Origin: JBCDAP01 sp038747915
GTDB taxonomy: Bacteria > Planctomycetota > Phycisphaerae > Phycisphaerales > UBA1924
Direction: 5' to 3'
DNA: 11,375 nt
Assembly (NCBI GenBank): GCA_038747915.1
Contig: JBCDJJ010000100.1
Span: forward strand, 1-11,375
Position numbers and translations under genes: made by a program. Of this stretch, positions 1 through 6,051 are shown piece by piece; the stretch's first letter is position 1, and each line of letters begins with the position of its first letter. The notes under the pieces are model-generated. The model was not told the origin of the DNA and searched no databases. It saw only the letters and a program-made list of their open reading frames with translations.

Positions 1-19
1 CTGGTGGCTTGCCCACCAG
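1..19. repeat. Hairpin repeat, family 1, copy 1 (cut by window edge)
   Basis: Inverted repeat with arms CTGGTGG (1-7) and CCACCAG (13-19) around the loop CTTGC. Read on the minus strand, the loop is GCAAG, the same as in the copy at 42-64, so the two copies lie in opposite orientation. The stem probably extends left of base 1, because bases 20-21 (TG) would continue the pairing seen in the other copy. It lies downstream of dut. This looks like a REP-type intergenic element. Confidence 0.75.
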
Positions 20-41
20 TGCAAACGCCAAAGCCCTTGAA

Positions 42-64
42 CACTGGCGGGCAAGCCGCCAGTG
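42..64. repeat. Hairpin repeat, family 1, copy 2
   Basis: A perfect 9-bp stem, CACTGGCGG (42-50) with CCGCCAGTG (56-64), around the loop GCAAG. Compared with the copy at 1-19 the loop is identical. One stem pair is changed on both sides (C-G here, T-A there), so base pairing is preserved. The two copies are inverted and about 22 bases apart, like a REP pair (BIME). Bases 65-172, between this hairpin and the dut stop, show no gene or clear signal. Confidence 0.8.
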
Positions 65-172
65 GCACCCAAGTCCCGGAGTCGGTCGATCCACCGCGAA
101 GACTGGCGAGACGAGTTGACTTGGTCTGCTCTAGCCCGACGCGTGCTGCGCTGTGGGACCGCGCACGCCCGT

Positions 173-661
173 TCAACTCCCCGTCGAACCAAAGCCGCCC
201 GCACCACGCGCGGTGTCGTCCAGCTCTTCGACTTCGGCGACGACGGCGTGCTCGACGCGCGCGATCACCATCTGCGCGATCCGCATGCCGGGGTCGACCA
301 CGAACGAGGCACCGCCCAGATTGATCAGCGGCACAATCACCTCGCCGCGGTAATCGCAATCGATCGTGCCCGGCGCGTTCGGGAGCGTGACCCCGTGCTT
401 CGACGCCAACCCCGACCGGGGACGAACCTGGGCCTCGAAGCCGTGCGGCAGCGACATCGCAAACCCGCACGGGATGCGGACGATCGCTCCGGGTGAGATC
501 TCGACAGGCTGAGCATCCTCCGGGCACGCGTGCAGATCGAGCCCAGCCGCCCCGTCGCTCTGGTACACGGGCACCTCGCACTCGGCGCGGAGCCGCTTGA
601 ATCGGAGGAGCGGACCGGTGGTCACCGTCTCAGGTGTCGGGGGTGCAGGATGGACGCTCAC
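173..661 (-). CDS. dut: dUTP diphosphatase (dUTPase), trimeric type
   Basis: Hydrolyses dUTP to dUMP and pyrophosphate. This keeps uracil out of DNA and supplies dUMP for thymidylate synthesis in the cytoplasm. All five motifs of the homotrimeric family are visible in the 162-residue product: AGLDLHA (39-45), PRSGLASKHG (81-90), NAPGTIDCDYRGEV (95-108), RIAQMV (127-132) and the glycine-rich C-terminal arm RGAGGFGSTG (152-161). By family knowledge, Asp101 would be the catalytic base and Tyr104 the uracil-discriminating residue. The start is a GTG that overlaps the stop of the upstream small gene (GTGA), giving a length close to the usual 145-160 residues. The open frame continues upstream to 796, but that part reads like shadow sequence. 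It is the last gene of the minus-strand run and is probably translationally coupled to the small gene before it. Confidence 0.95.
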   Translation of the reverse strand: MSVHPAPPTPETVTTGPLLRFKRLRAECEVPVYQSDGAAGLDLHACPEDAQPVEISPGAIVRIPCGFAMSLPHGFEAQVRPRSGLASKHGVTLPNAPGTIDCDYRGEVIVPLINLGGASFVVDPGMRIAQMVIARVEHAVVAEVEELDDTARGAGGFGSTGS

Positions 662-918
662 GCCTCGTCCCGGTGACCGCGGTCGAGGTCGCGTAGCACC
701 TGGCGGGTGCGCTCGATGCACCGGTCGAGCGCCGAGCGGCCTGTGACCACCCGCATGGCGTCCGGCTTGTTGAGCTCGCCCAGCTGATGCTCGCACTCTT
801 GACGAGCGGACTCGAGGCTTCGCAGCACCGCCTCGGCGGTCTCACGGATTGCTGACTTCGCCTCCGCGATCGCCACAGCCTCTGCGCGGATGTTCCCGCT
901 CGCCAAGCGTGTGTTCAT
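658..918 (-). CDS. Small helical protein of unknown function
   Basis: I do not recognise a family. The 86-residue product is charged and Ala/Glu/Arg-rich, with long stretches lacking Pro or Gly (about residues 10-50 and 60-83). It is therefore predicted to be a mostly helical, possibly coiled-coil cytoplasmic protein. It contains two Cys and no signal peptide or membrane segment. The ATG at 918 was chosen because GGAGG lies 10 bases upstream. The open frame runs up to 1032, but the extra residues are unlike a protein start. Its TGA overlaps the GTG start of dut by 4 bases (GTGA), which supports it being a real, coupled gene. A hairpin (992-1009) lies upstream in the gap that separates it from the dehydratase gene. 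Confidence 0.65.
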   Translation of the reverse strand: MNTRLASGNIRAEAVAIAEAKSAIRETAEAVLRSLESARQECEHQLGELNKPDAMRVVTGRSALDRCIERTRQVLRDLDRGHRDEA

Positions 919-991
919 ACGAAGCCGGCCTCCGATCGGCGCCCCGATGGTCGATCCCCGACCGCCGGCGACGCCACGCGTCTTGCAGAGC

Positions 992-1009
992 GGTAAGCAA
1001 CGGCTTACC
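992..1009. repeat. Small perfect hairpin in the dehydratase-to-small-gene gap
   Basis: Arms GGTAAGC (992-998) and GCTTACC (1003-1009) with a 4-base loop. It lies 33 bases past the dehydratase stop on the minus strand and 73 bases before the small gene's start. No T-run follows on the minus strand, so it is not a canonical intrinsic terminator. It could be a processing site, 3' end stabiliser or operator. Confidence 0.4.
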
Positions 1010-1042
1010 CCGCCGATATGGTCTCGCATCACGGCCCTGCGA

Positions 1043-2599
1043 TCAAGCCGCGTCCGAGCCCACCATCGGTTGGGGGGAGATCGGCGCGCTGACGCGGATC
1101 CGGCCAGTCTGTGGCGTTCCCACCGGTTGTGGCGGCCCCTGCATCGGGATCCACCGGGCGATCTCGTCGATCACCCGCGCAGGCTCATGTACCGAACGCA
1201 TCCCTTCCATTGTAGTCACCAGGCGCTGGACCCAGGCGGGATCGACCGCGTCGCCCGGCCAGGCGAGCACGCCCGGAAGCGATGTGTGGTCAAGGTCTTC
1301 CGCTGCGTAGGCGAGTTCCTCGTAGAGCTTCTCGCCGGGTCGGATGCCGATGATCTCGATCCGCGCCCGCGGTCGGTGCGCGATGCCCTCGGGCGGACTG
1401 TCGGCGCGAACACCATCCAGCCCGTGCTGCGCCAGGAACCGCGTGGCGAGATCCATGATCCGCACCGGCTCGCCCATGTCGAGCACGAAGACTTCGCCCG
1501 TGGGCAGGGCAGCGGACTGGATCACCAGGGCGGCGGCTTCGGGGATGGTCATGAAGTACCGCGTCATCCGCTCGTCGGTCACACCGACCGCGCCGGTGTC
1601 GGCGAGCTGTGTGCGCCAGATGGGCAGCACGCTGCAGGCCGAGCCGAGCACGTTGCCGAACCGGACCAGGCTGAACCGTGTCGGGCCTCGGCCGTTGAGC
1701 GCGCGGATGCACAGCTCGGCCATGCGCTTGGTCGCGCCCATCACGCTCGTCGGCCCGACGGCCTTATCACTCGAGATCAGCACGAACCGCTCGCACCCGC
1801 ACGCCATCGCGGCTTCGGCGACGCTCTTCGTGCCGAACAGGTTGTTCGAGATCGCAGCGCCCGGATGGTCTTCCATGAGCGGCACGTGCTTGTGCGCCGC
1901 CGCGTGGAAGATGACGTTCGGACGCAGGAACGCGAGCCGCCGACGCGTGGACTCGGCATCGACCACATCGTGCAGCACCGCGGTGCGCGGCACATTCCGG
2001 TTCGCTTGGGTGATCTGGCGATCGATCTCGAACAGCGCGTTGTCCGAGCGGTCCATCAGGATCAGCTCGGCGGGTTCGAAGCGCGCACAGATGCGGGCGA
2101 TCTCGCTCCCGATCGAACCGCCGGCGCCGGTGATCAGCACACGCTTGCCACGGACCACATCGCGAGCGAGGTGCTCGTTGATGGCGCGTGGATCGCGACC
2201 GATCAGCGCCGCCTCGTCGAGCTCGCGACCGCTTAAGCCGGGCGCCGTGGCGCCGGTGAGCACATCCTCAATGGTTGGCAGCAACCTTGTCTCGACATCC
2301 AACTCGCCGAGTGACCGGCGCACCCGCTCGATCACGCCGCTCATCGCCGCCGGCAAGGAGATCAAAGCGGTCGAGAAGTCGAACCGCCCGCAGATGGTCT
2401 CGAGCTCGGCCACCGTGCCGATCACGGGGAGCTCGGTCTCGTCGATGTGCCTCGCATCGCTCGCGTGGAGCAGCACCAGGCCGATCGGCTCGGGCGTGCC
2501 GCCCGGATCGGCGGCGGCGGCACGGAGGGCAGCGGCACACGCTGGGGCCGCTGTTCCGGCGGTACCAATCACGATCATCCCACTCGGCACGTGCACCAC
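1043..2599 (-). CDS. Nucleotide-sugar 4,6-dehydratase/epimerase, FlaA1/CapD/WbpM-like, soluble form
   Basis: Polysaccharide-biosynthesis SDR enzyme, probably a UDP-N-acetylhexosamine 4,6-dehydratase making precursors for surface glycans or glycoproteins. Residues about 8-115 form a degenerate Rossmann-like domain. The catalytic SDR domain follows: the NAD(P) loop TGAGGSIGSE at 157-166, AAAHKHVPLME at 233-243, and SSDKAVGPTSVMGATKR at 276-292. In the last, Met287 stands where most SDRs have the catalytic Tyr, and Lys291 follows, as in the WbpM/PglF subgroup. VRFGNVLGS (312-320), RMTRYFMT and GIRPGEKLYEEL (418-429) complete the family pattern. At 518 residues it lacks the four N-terminal membrane helices usual in long members. 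The start is GTG, with GGGAG 4 bases upstream; ATG at 2578 is an alternative. The exact sugar cannot be read from the sequence. The C-terminal 30 residues are Pro-rich and unlike the family. Confidence 0.88.
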   Translation of the reverse strand: MVHVPSGMIVIGTAGTAAPACAAALRAAAADPGGTPEPIGLVLLHASDARHIDETELPVIGTVAELETICGRFDFSTALISLPAAMSGVIERVRRSLGELDVETRLLPTIEDVLTGATAPGLSGRELDEAALIGRDPRAINEHLARDVVRGKRVLITGAGGSIGSEIARICARFEPAELILMDRSDNALFEIDRQITQANRNVPRTAVLHDVVDAESTRRRLAFLRPNVIFHAAAHKHVPLMEDHPGAAISNNLFGTKSVAEAAMACGCERFVLISSDKAVGPTSVMGATKRMAELCIRALNGRGPTRFSLVRFGNVLGSACSVLPIWRTQLADTGAVGVTDERMTRYFMTIPEAAALVIQSAALPTGEVFVLDMGEPVRIMDLATRFLAQHGLDGVRADSPPEGIAHRPRARIEIIGIRPGEKLYEELAYAAEDLDHTSLPGVLAWPGDAVDPAWVQRLVTTMEGMRSVHEPARVIDEIARWIPMQGPPQPVGTPQTGRIRVSAPISPQPMVGSDAA

Positions 2600-2716
2600 G
2601 CGGCTCCCGCTCAGGGTGAATCCTTTGGTGCTATCGGTCCCTGAGAGGGGGTGCGTTCAGTCCGGGGCCGGCTTTCTCGGACGATCGCCGTACGAAATCC
2701 GTCCTGCATTGGCGGC

Positions 2717-2732
2717 GGGAGCGTCCGCTCCC
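2717..2732. repeat. Hairpin repeat, family 2, copy 1
   Basis: Arms GGGAGC (2717-2722) and GCTCCC (2727-2732) around GTCC; the stem can be extended to GGGAGCG/CGCTCCC with a 2-base loop. It is preceded by TTGGCGGC. A related hairpin in the opposite orientation lies at 2778-2798. Both sit in the 236-base gap between the DUF971 gene and the dehydratase gene. Confidence 0.65.
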
Positions 2733-2777
2733 ACGAACACGGGTCGACACCGGCCGATGACGCGGGGGCACGCGTCC

Positions 2778-2798
2778 GCGGGAGCGGGACGCTCCCGC
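2778..2798. repeat. Hairpin repeat, family 2, copy 2
   Basis: A perfect 9-bp stem, GCGGGAGCG (2778-2786) with CGCTCCCGC (2790-2798), around the loop GGA. Its reverse complement carries GGCGGGAGCGTCC, matching copy 1 (2717-2732), so the two are an inverted pair about 45 bases apart. It begins 38 bases past the DUF971 stop on the minus strand and could protect that 3' end. There is no T-run. Confidence 0.7.
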
Positions 2799-2835
2799 CA
2801 TCGACCCACGCGGCTCCACACCGGCCGCCGCACGG

Positions 2836-3216
2836 TCACGACTCCTCAGACTCGGGTTCCTCGTCGACCTCGAAGCCGGGTGGCGGCTCCTCGCGCGGGT
2901 CGATCTCCCGCAGGTACTCCCAGGAGTAGATCCCGGTCCGGTGACCGTCCGAGAACTCGATACGGATCGCGTACCCCCCGACCAGCGCCGCCGACTCGGC
3001 GACCAGCGGCCCACCACTCCCGCCCGATCCGCGGCTCGGTTGAATGACCGCCAGCGGGTTCTTCTCGAGCTCTTCCCGCTGCTGCCGTGCATCGGCCGAG
3101 GGGCTCATCCGCCGCAGGTAGGCGATCGAGTAGTACGACACGGCCCCGTCTGCCCAGCGCACCGCAAGGCCGCGGTCTTTCTTGAGATCGAGCTTGAGGG
3201 GAGGTGGGGTCGTCAC
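2836..3216 (-). CDS. DUF971 family protein (GBBH-like N-terminal domain), cysteine-less variant
   Basis: A small cytoplasmic protein of the DUF971 family. The fold is also found at the N terminus of gamma-butyrobetaine hydroxylase and fused to Mrp/ApbC-type Fe-S carriers. The 126-residue product has the expected order: a DLKKDRGLAVRWADGAV strand region (10-26), YLRRMSPSADAR (33-44), and the C-terminal signature GGYAIRIEFSDGHRTGIYSW (80-99) followed by EYLRE. The zinc-ligand stretch CPCAxC of many members is SPSADA here (38-43), so all three Cys are gone while His92 remains. A Gly/Ser-rich linker (about 62-69) and an acidic tail (119-125) are extra. The GTG start lies 13 bases after the stop of the substrate-binding protein gene, with AAAGAG 6 bases before it, so the two are probably one operon. 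The biochemical role is unknown. Confidence 0.82.
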   Translation of the reverse strand: MTTPPPLKLDLKKDRGLAVRWADGAVSYYSIAYLRRMSPSADARQQREELEKNPLAVIQPSRGSGGSGGPLVAESAALVGGYAIRIEFSDGHRTGIYSWEYLREIDPREEPPPGFEVDEEPESEES

Positions 3217-3229
3217 CGTTGACTCTTTA

Positions 3230-5158
3230 TCAGTACACCCCGTGCTCACGAGCGAGCTCGACGATCCGCTGATAGCTCGCACGGAAGTATGCGGTGTAGG
3301 CGATGTCGAGCTCGGCCCGGTGAACAGCGTCGAGCTGCCTCCAGATGTCGTCTCGGATGCCGAGCGTGGCGACCACGTTGAGGAACCATTCGGGCTCTCC
3401 GCCTCCCACGGGGACCACCTTGATCTCAGGCGGCATCGTGTTGATCCGAGGTAACGCACGTCCACCGGAGAGCTCGTGTGCGCTCTTCAGCACGGCGAAG
3501 GTCGGAATCTCGCTCGACTCGTTGGCACCAGGCACGAGATCGATGATGCTGCCCTGCGAGTTGATGTTGAACACGACGGCCGGCGGTGACGACAGAATTC
3601 GTGCGAATTCGTCTTCGTTCAGCTCGGTACCGACACCGATGTCGGGTAACGAACGCTCGCGGCGGAAGGTCGCACCACTCATCGCGATGCGTGCAGCAAT
3701 CACCGGCTGCCCGGATTCATCGAACCATCGCACCTCGTGCACCGGCCACGCGAGGAATCTCCTCACCATCTCTTCGCCAACACGCTCGACCACGTCTTGG
3801 TTGACTTGGCTGCTAACACCGACATCCACCAGCGCCCGGATTGCCTCCCACGCCGCCCGCTGTTCGTCGTGAATCGTGATGCACGCCACTTTCATCATCG
3901 GCGTCACCGCCGACCGCCACCCGCGATACCGCGCATCGCTCGCTGCAGCGAACGGGTCGGTCCCCTTGTCGACAAAGTGCTCGCCGTACCGCTCGAGAAC
4001 GCTCCGGCGCGACGGCATGCGGCGCAGCTCGTGCTGTACCGGGCCGTAGAGCATCTCCGGGTGGCCAGCCGTCGTGCCCGCCGCATCGGCGACCACCGGC
4101 ACCTCGACACCCGCTGCGAACTGCCACAACGCCTGCCCCTGATCGCTCAGTGTGAACTCGACGAAGCGCACCGCCAGCTCGCGATCCGGCGCCCCGCGCA
4201 GCAGGCTGATCGGATCGGGGTCGACAAACGTCGTTCCCTCCGGCGCGACATATCCGATCCGAGACGTCTCCGGCGTCTCGCCCTCCTGCATCACCGCCTG
4301 CGCCTGCGTGCGCCCGAAGAAGTCGATCGCCACACCGATCGCTGCTTCGCCCTGGCTCACATCGATCGGGATCTTGCTCGACGAGTTCGAGAAGTACTGG
4401 GCGTTCGCCGCCATCCCACGGAGGATCCGCCACCCCTCGTCCCACCCGAAGGTGTCGAGCAGCGCGTTGTAGGTCGTCGTGACCGAACCGGAGTGACGCG
4501 GATCGGTGAGCGCGAGCCACCCCGCGAGCCGTGGGTCGGCGAGATCGCCCCACGTGGTCGGCTCGGGCACACCAAGGCGCTCGAGCACATCGCGGTTGAA
4601 CATGATGCCGAAGGCCGAGGTGGCGTTACCCACCCAGTGCTTGTCGGGGTCGTAGAGCGTGCCGGCGCCGAGGGTGTTCTCGCCGTAGATGGCACGGAGC
4701 TGCTCGTCGGTGAAGGGCAGCGGCGCGGAGATCGACGCGCTGAACTCGGTGTCGCCGACCGTCGCGGTTTGTGCGCGCTTGAGCTGATCGTGCTCGTAGT
4801 ACCCCCCGCCGAACATCAGGTCGTAGTCCATCGTGTCCGACGGCTCCACGAGCGCCCCCTCGGTGTCGAACCGCCCCTCCTCGAGCGCGCGCCGGTAGCT
4901 GGCGATCAGCTGACGGCGGATGGCCGACGTGCCGCCGGGTGTGTGCCAGGTGATCCGCACCGGCTCGCCGTACACGGCGCGGTGCCACCGGTCGAAGGCG
5001 ATCGAGAACTCGGAGCGGATCTGCTCGTTATGCGGCGTGACGATGTGCAGCTCGCGCGCGCCGGCCACCTCGGCCGCTCGCTCGGGCCGCGCGAGAAAGG
5101 GCACACCCAGCACCACCGCGAGGGCGCCGAGCACCAGGAGTCGACTGAGCTGAAGCAC
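3230..5158 (-). CDS. Iron-type ABC transporter substrate-binding protein with long C-terminal extension
   Basis: An extracytoplasmic solute-binding protein of the ferric-ion (FbpA/AfuA) class, expected in the periplasm. The GTG start at 5158 (GAGG 9 bases upstream) puts a signal peptide or anchor exactly at the N terminus: a short polar start, a hydrophobic core at about 8-22, then ARPERA. The binding domain spans about 36-350 and shows ELHIVTPHNEQ (36-46), GNATSAFGIMFNRDVLERLG (177-196), TTWGDLADPRLAGWLALTDP (201-220), GEAAIGVAIDFFGR (270-283) and YVAPEGTTFVDPDPISLLRGAP (303-324). All are typical of the class. Family members are usually 320-360 residues; this one has 642, and the last 290 or so have no domain I recognise. 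The open frame continues upstream into the divergent gene's region but lacks a signal-peptide-like start there. No permease or ATPase gene is in the window, so the transported ligand is unproven. Confidence 0.85.
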   Translation of the reverse strand: MLQLSRLLVLGALAVVLGVPFLARPERAAEVAGARELHIVTPHNEQIRSEFSIAFDRWHRAVYGEPVRITWHTPGGTSAIRRQLIASYRRALEEGRFDTEGALVEPSDTMDYDLMFGGGYYEHDQLKRAQTATVGDTEFSASISAPLPFTDEQLRAIYGENTLGAGTLYDPDKHWVGNATSAFGIMFNRDVLERLGVPEPTTWGDLADPRLAGWLALTDPRHSGSVTTTYNALLDTFGWDEGWRILRGMAANAQYFSNSSSKIPIDVSQGEAAIGVAIDFFGRTQAQAVMQEGETPETSRIGYVAPEGTTFVDPDPISLLRGAPDRELAVRFVEFTLSDQGQALWQFAAGVEVPVVADAAGTTAGHPEMLYGPVQHELRRMPSRRSVLERYGEHFVDKGTDPFAAASDARYRGWRSAVTPMMKVACITIHDEQRAAWEAIRALVDVGVSSQVNQDVVERVGEEMVRRFLAWPVHEVRWFDESGQPVIAARIAMSGATFRRERSLPDIGVGTELNEDEFARILSSPPAVVFNINSQGSIIDLVPGANESSEIPTFAVLKSAHELSGGRALPRINTMPPEIKVVPVGGGEPEWFLNVVATLGIRDDIWRQLDAVHRAELDIAYTAYFRASYQRIVELAREHGVY

Positions 5159-5190
5159 GCGGATAATCCTCGTGAAGGTGTCGCGGCGCG

Positions 5191-5218
5191 AGTGTACGTG
5201 CCCCGACCACTCGTTGAA
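5191..5218 (-). promoter_or_regulatory. Possible sigma70-type promoter for the substrate-binding protein operon
   Basis: On the minus strand, TTCAAC (5213-5218) and TACACT (5191-5196) are 16 bases apart and lie 33 bases upstream of the GTG start at 5158. Each matches the consensus at about 4 of 6 bases. It sits back to back with the plus-strand promoter at 5244-5272, as expected in a divergent gap. Confidence 0.35.
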
Positions 5219-5243
5219 TTGCGCCAGGATGGCCCGCTCACGC

Positions 5244-5272
5244 TTGACCCAATGTCGCGCCAGGACGATACT
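5244..5272 (+). promoter_or_regulatory. Likely sigma70-type promoter of the membrane protein gene
   Basis: TTGACC (5244-5249) and GATACT (5267-5272) are separated by exactly 17 bases, a strong match for TTGACA-17-TATAAT in otherwise GC-rich DNA. The ATG at 5280 lies 7 bases after the -10 box, where transcription would start, so the mRNA could be leaderless. Confidence 0.55.
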
Positions 5273-5279
5273 TGTGAGA

Positions 5280-6032
5280 ATGCATTCGCGGTCGCAGCAC
5301 CAATCGGGCTCGGTGGGGAGCGCCTCGGAACGCGTCGCCAGTGCATCACCGTGCGGGTGCGCCAACTGGCGTCATGCGCTCGCTCGACATCTGCCGTTCA
5401 GCATCGCGGGGTGCGTGCTCGGCGCGGTGGGTTTGCTCGTCTGGATCCAAGTGGATGTAGAGGCGTCGGCGGCGTGGATCGATCTTGGCTCGGTGTACTG
5501 GGGCGCTCACCTGCTCCACATCGCGCTGAGTGGGTTCGCCACGGCCGCCTTGCTGGCGGTGCTCCGGCCTGGAACAGGACTCGGCCTGACCCTCGCCCTG
5601 GGTGGCGGGGGCGCGATCGTGCTCGCCTCGCTGAGCGACTGCGGCGCGCCGCATCTCGGGGCGACCGCGACCGGTCTCACGGCTGGTGGGCACGGCCACG
5701 CCACAGGCGTGTGGTGGGCCCTGGTGGTGCCGGCGCTGGTGGGTTGCGTGGCGGGGTGGATGATCCGTCGCCCCGGCATCGGCCACGCGCTGCACCTGGT
5801 GATCAGCACGATCGCGTCGGCGGCGCACATCGGTCTCGGGGCGGCCGCGTTGTCGCTCTCGGAGTTCGGCCCGCTCATCGGCACACTCGTGATCGCGGTC
5901 TGGCTGCCGTGCTGGATCAGCGATGCCCTGCTTCCGCTCGTGGCATCGCGGCTGCCGAAGCTGCGCGCCATCCCGGCGAACGGGGCACCGATACCGGCCG
6001 TCGTGCCCGTCGAGTCCGGCCCGGCCCGGTGA
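5280..6032 (+). CDS. Polytopic membrane protein, conserved family of unknown function
   Basis: A 250-residue inner-membrane protein with about six hydrophobic segments (roughly 38-57, 73-95, 100-118, 143-162, 168-190, 196-221). Polar residues sit in or beside the helices: HLLHIALSG (78-85), SDCGAPHLG (119-127), GHGHATGVWW (137-146), HALHLVISTIASAAHIG (169-185) and AVWLPCWISDALLPL (206-220). This pattern resembles a membrane protein family I associate with planctomycetes, whose function I do not know. The spaced His, Cys and Asp residues suggest metal or proton handling, by inference only. The N-terminal 30 residues are polar, with CGC at 25-27. The start is uncertain: ATG at 5280 (no Shine-Dalgarno, possibly leaderless) or GTG at 5274 with AGGA 8 bases before it. 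It is divergent from the substrate-binding protein gene and 19 bases ahead of galK. Confidence 0.75.
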   Translation: MHSRSQHQSGSVGSASERVASASPCGCANWRHALARHLPFSIAGCVLGAVGLLVWIQVDVEASAAWIDLGSVYWGAHLLHIALSGFATAALLAVLRPGTGLGLTLALGGGGAIVLASLSDCGAPHLGATATGLTAGGHGHATGVWWALVVPALVGCVAGWMIRRPGIGHALHLVISTIASAAHIGLGAAALSLSEFGPLIGTLVIAVWLPCWISDALLPLVASRLPKLRAIPANGAPIPAVVPVESGPAR

Positions 6033-6051
6033 GCGTGTACGCTCGCGAGTG

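Noticed and set aside
116..144. TTGACT at 116-121 as a plus-strand -35 box
   Set aside because: No acceptable -10 box lies 16-18 bases downstream, and no plus-strand gene follows.
62..496. Plus-strand open frame of 144 codons
   Set aside because: It lies over the minus-strand dut gene, whose five family motifs are clear; the plus-strand product is Arg/His-rich shadow sequence.
992..1009. Intrinsic terminator of the dehydratase gene
   Set aside because: The stem is perfect but no T-run follows on the minus strand, so it is listed only as a hairpin.
890..2236. Plus-strand open frame of 448 codons
   Set aside because: It is antisense to the nucleotide-sugar dehydratase, which has an intact motif set. 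Long antisense frames are expected in high-GC DNA.
6031..6044. Short palindrome (arms GAGCGT and ACGCTC) just before galK as an operator
   Set aside because: Six base pairs with a 2-base loop overlapping a stop codon is too common by chance in this DNA to call.
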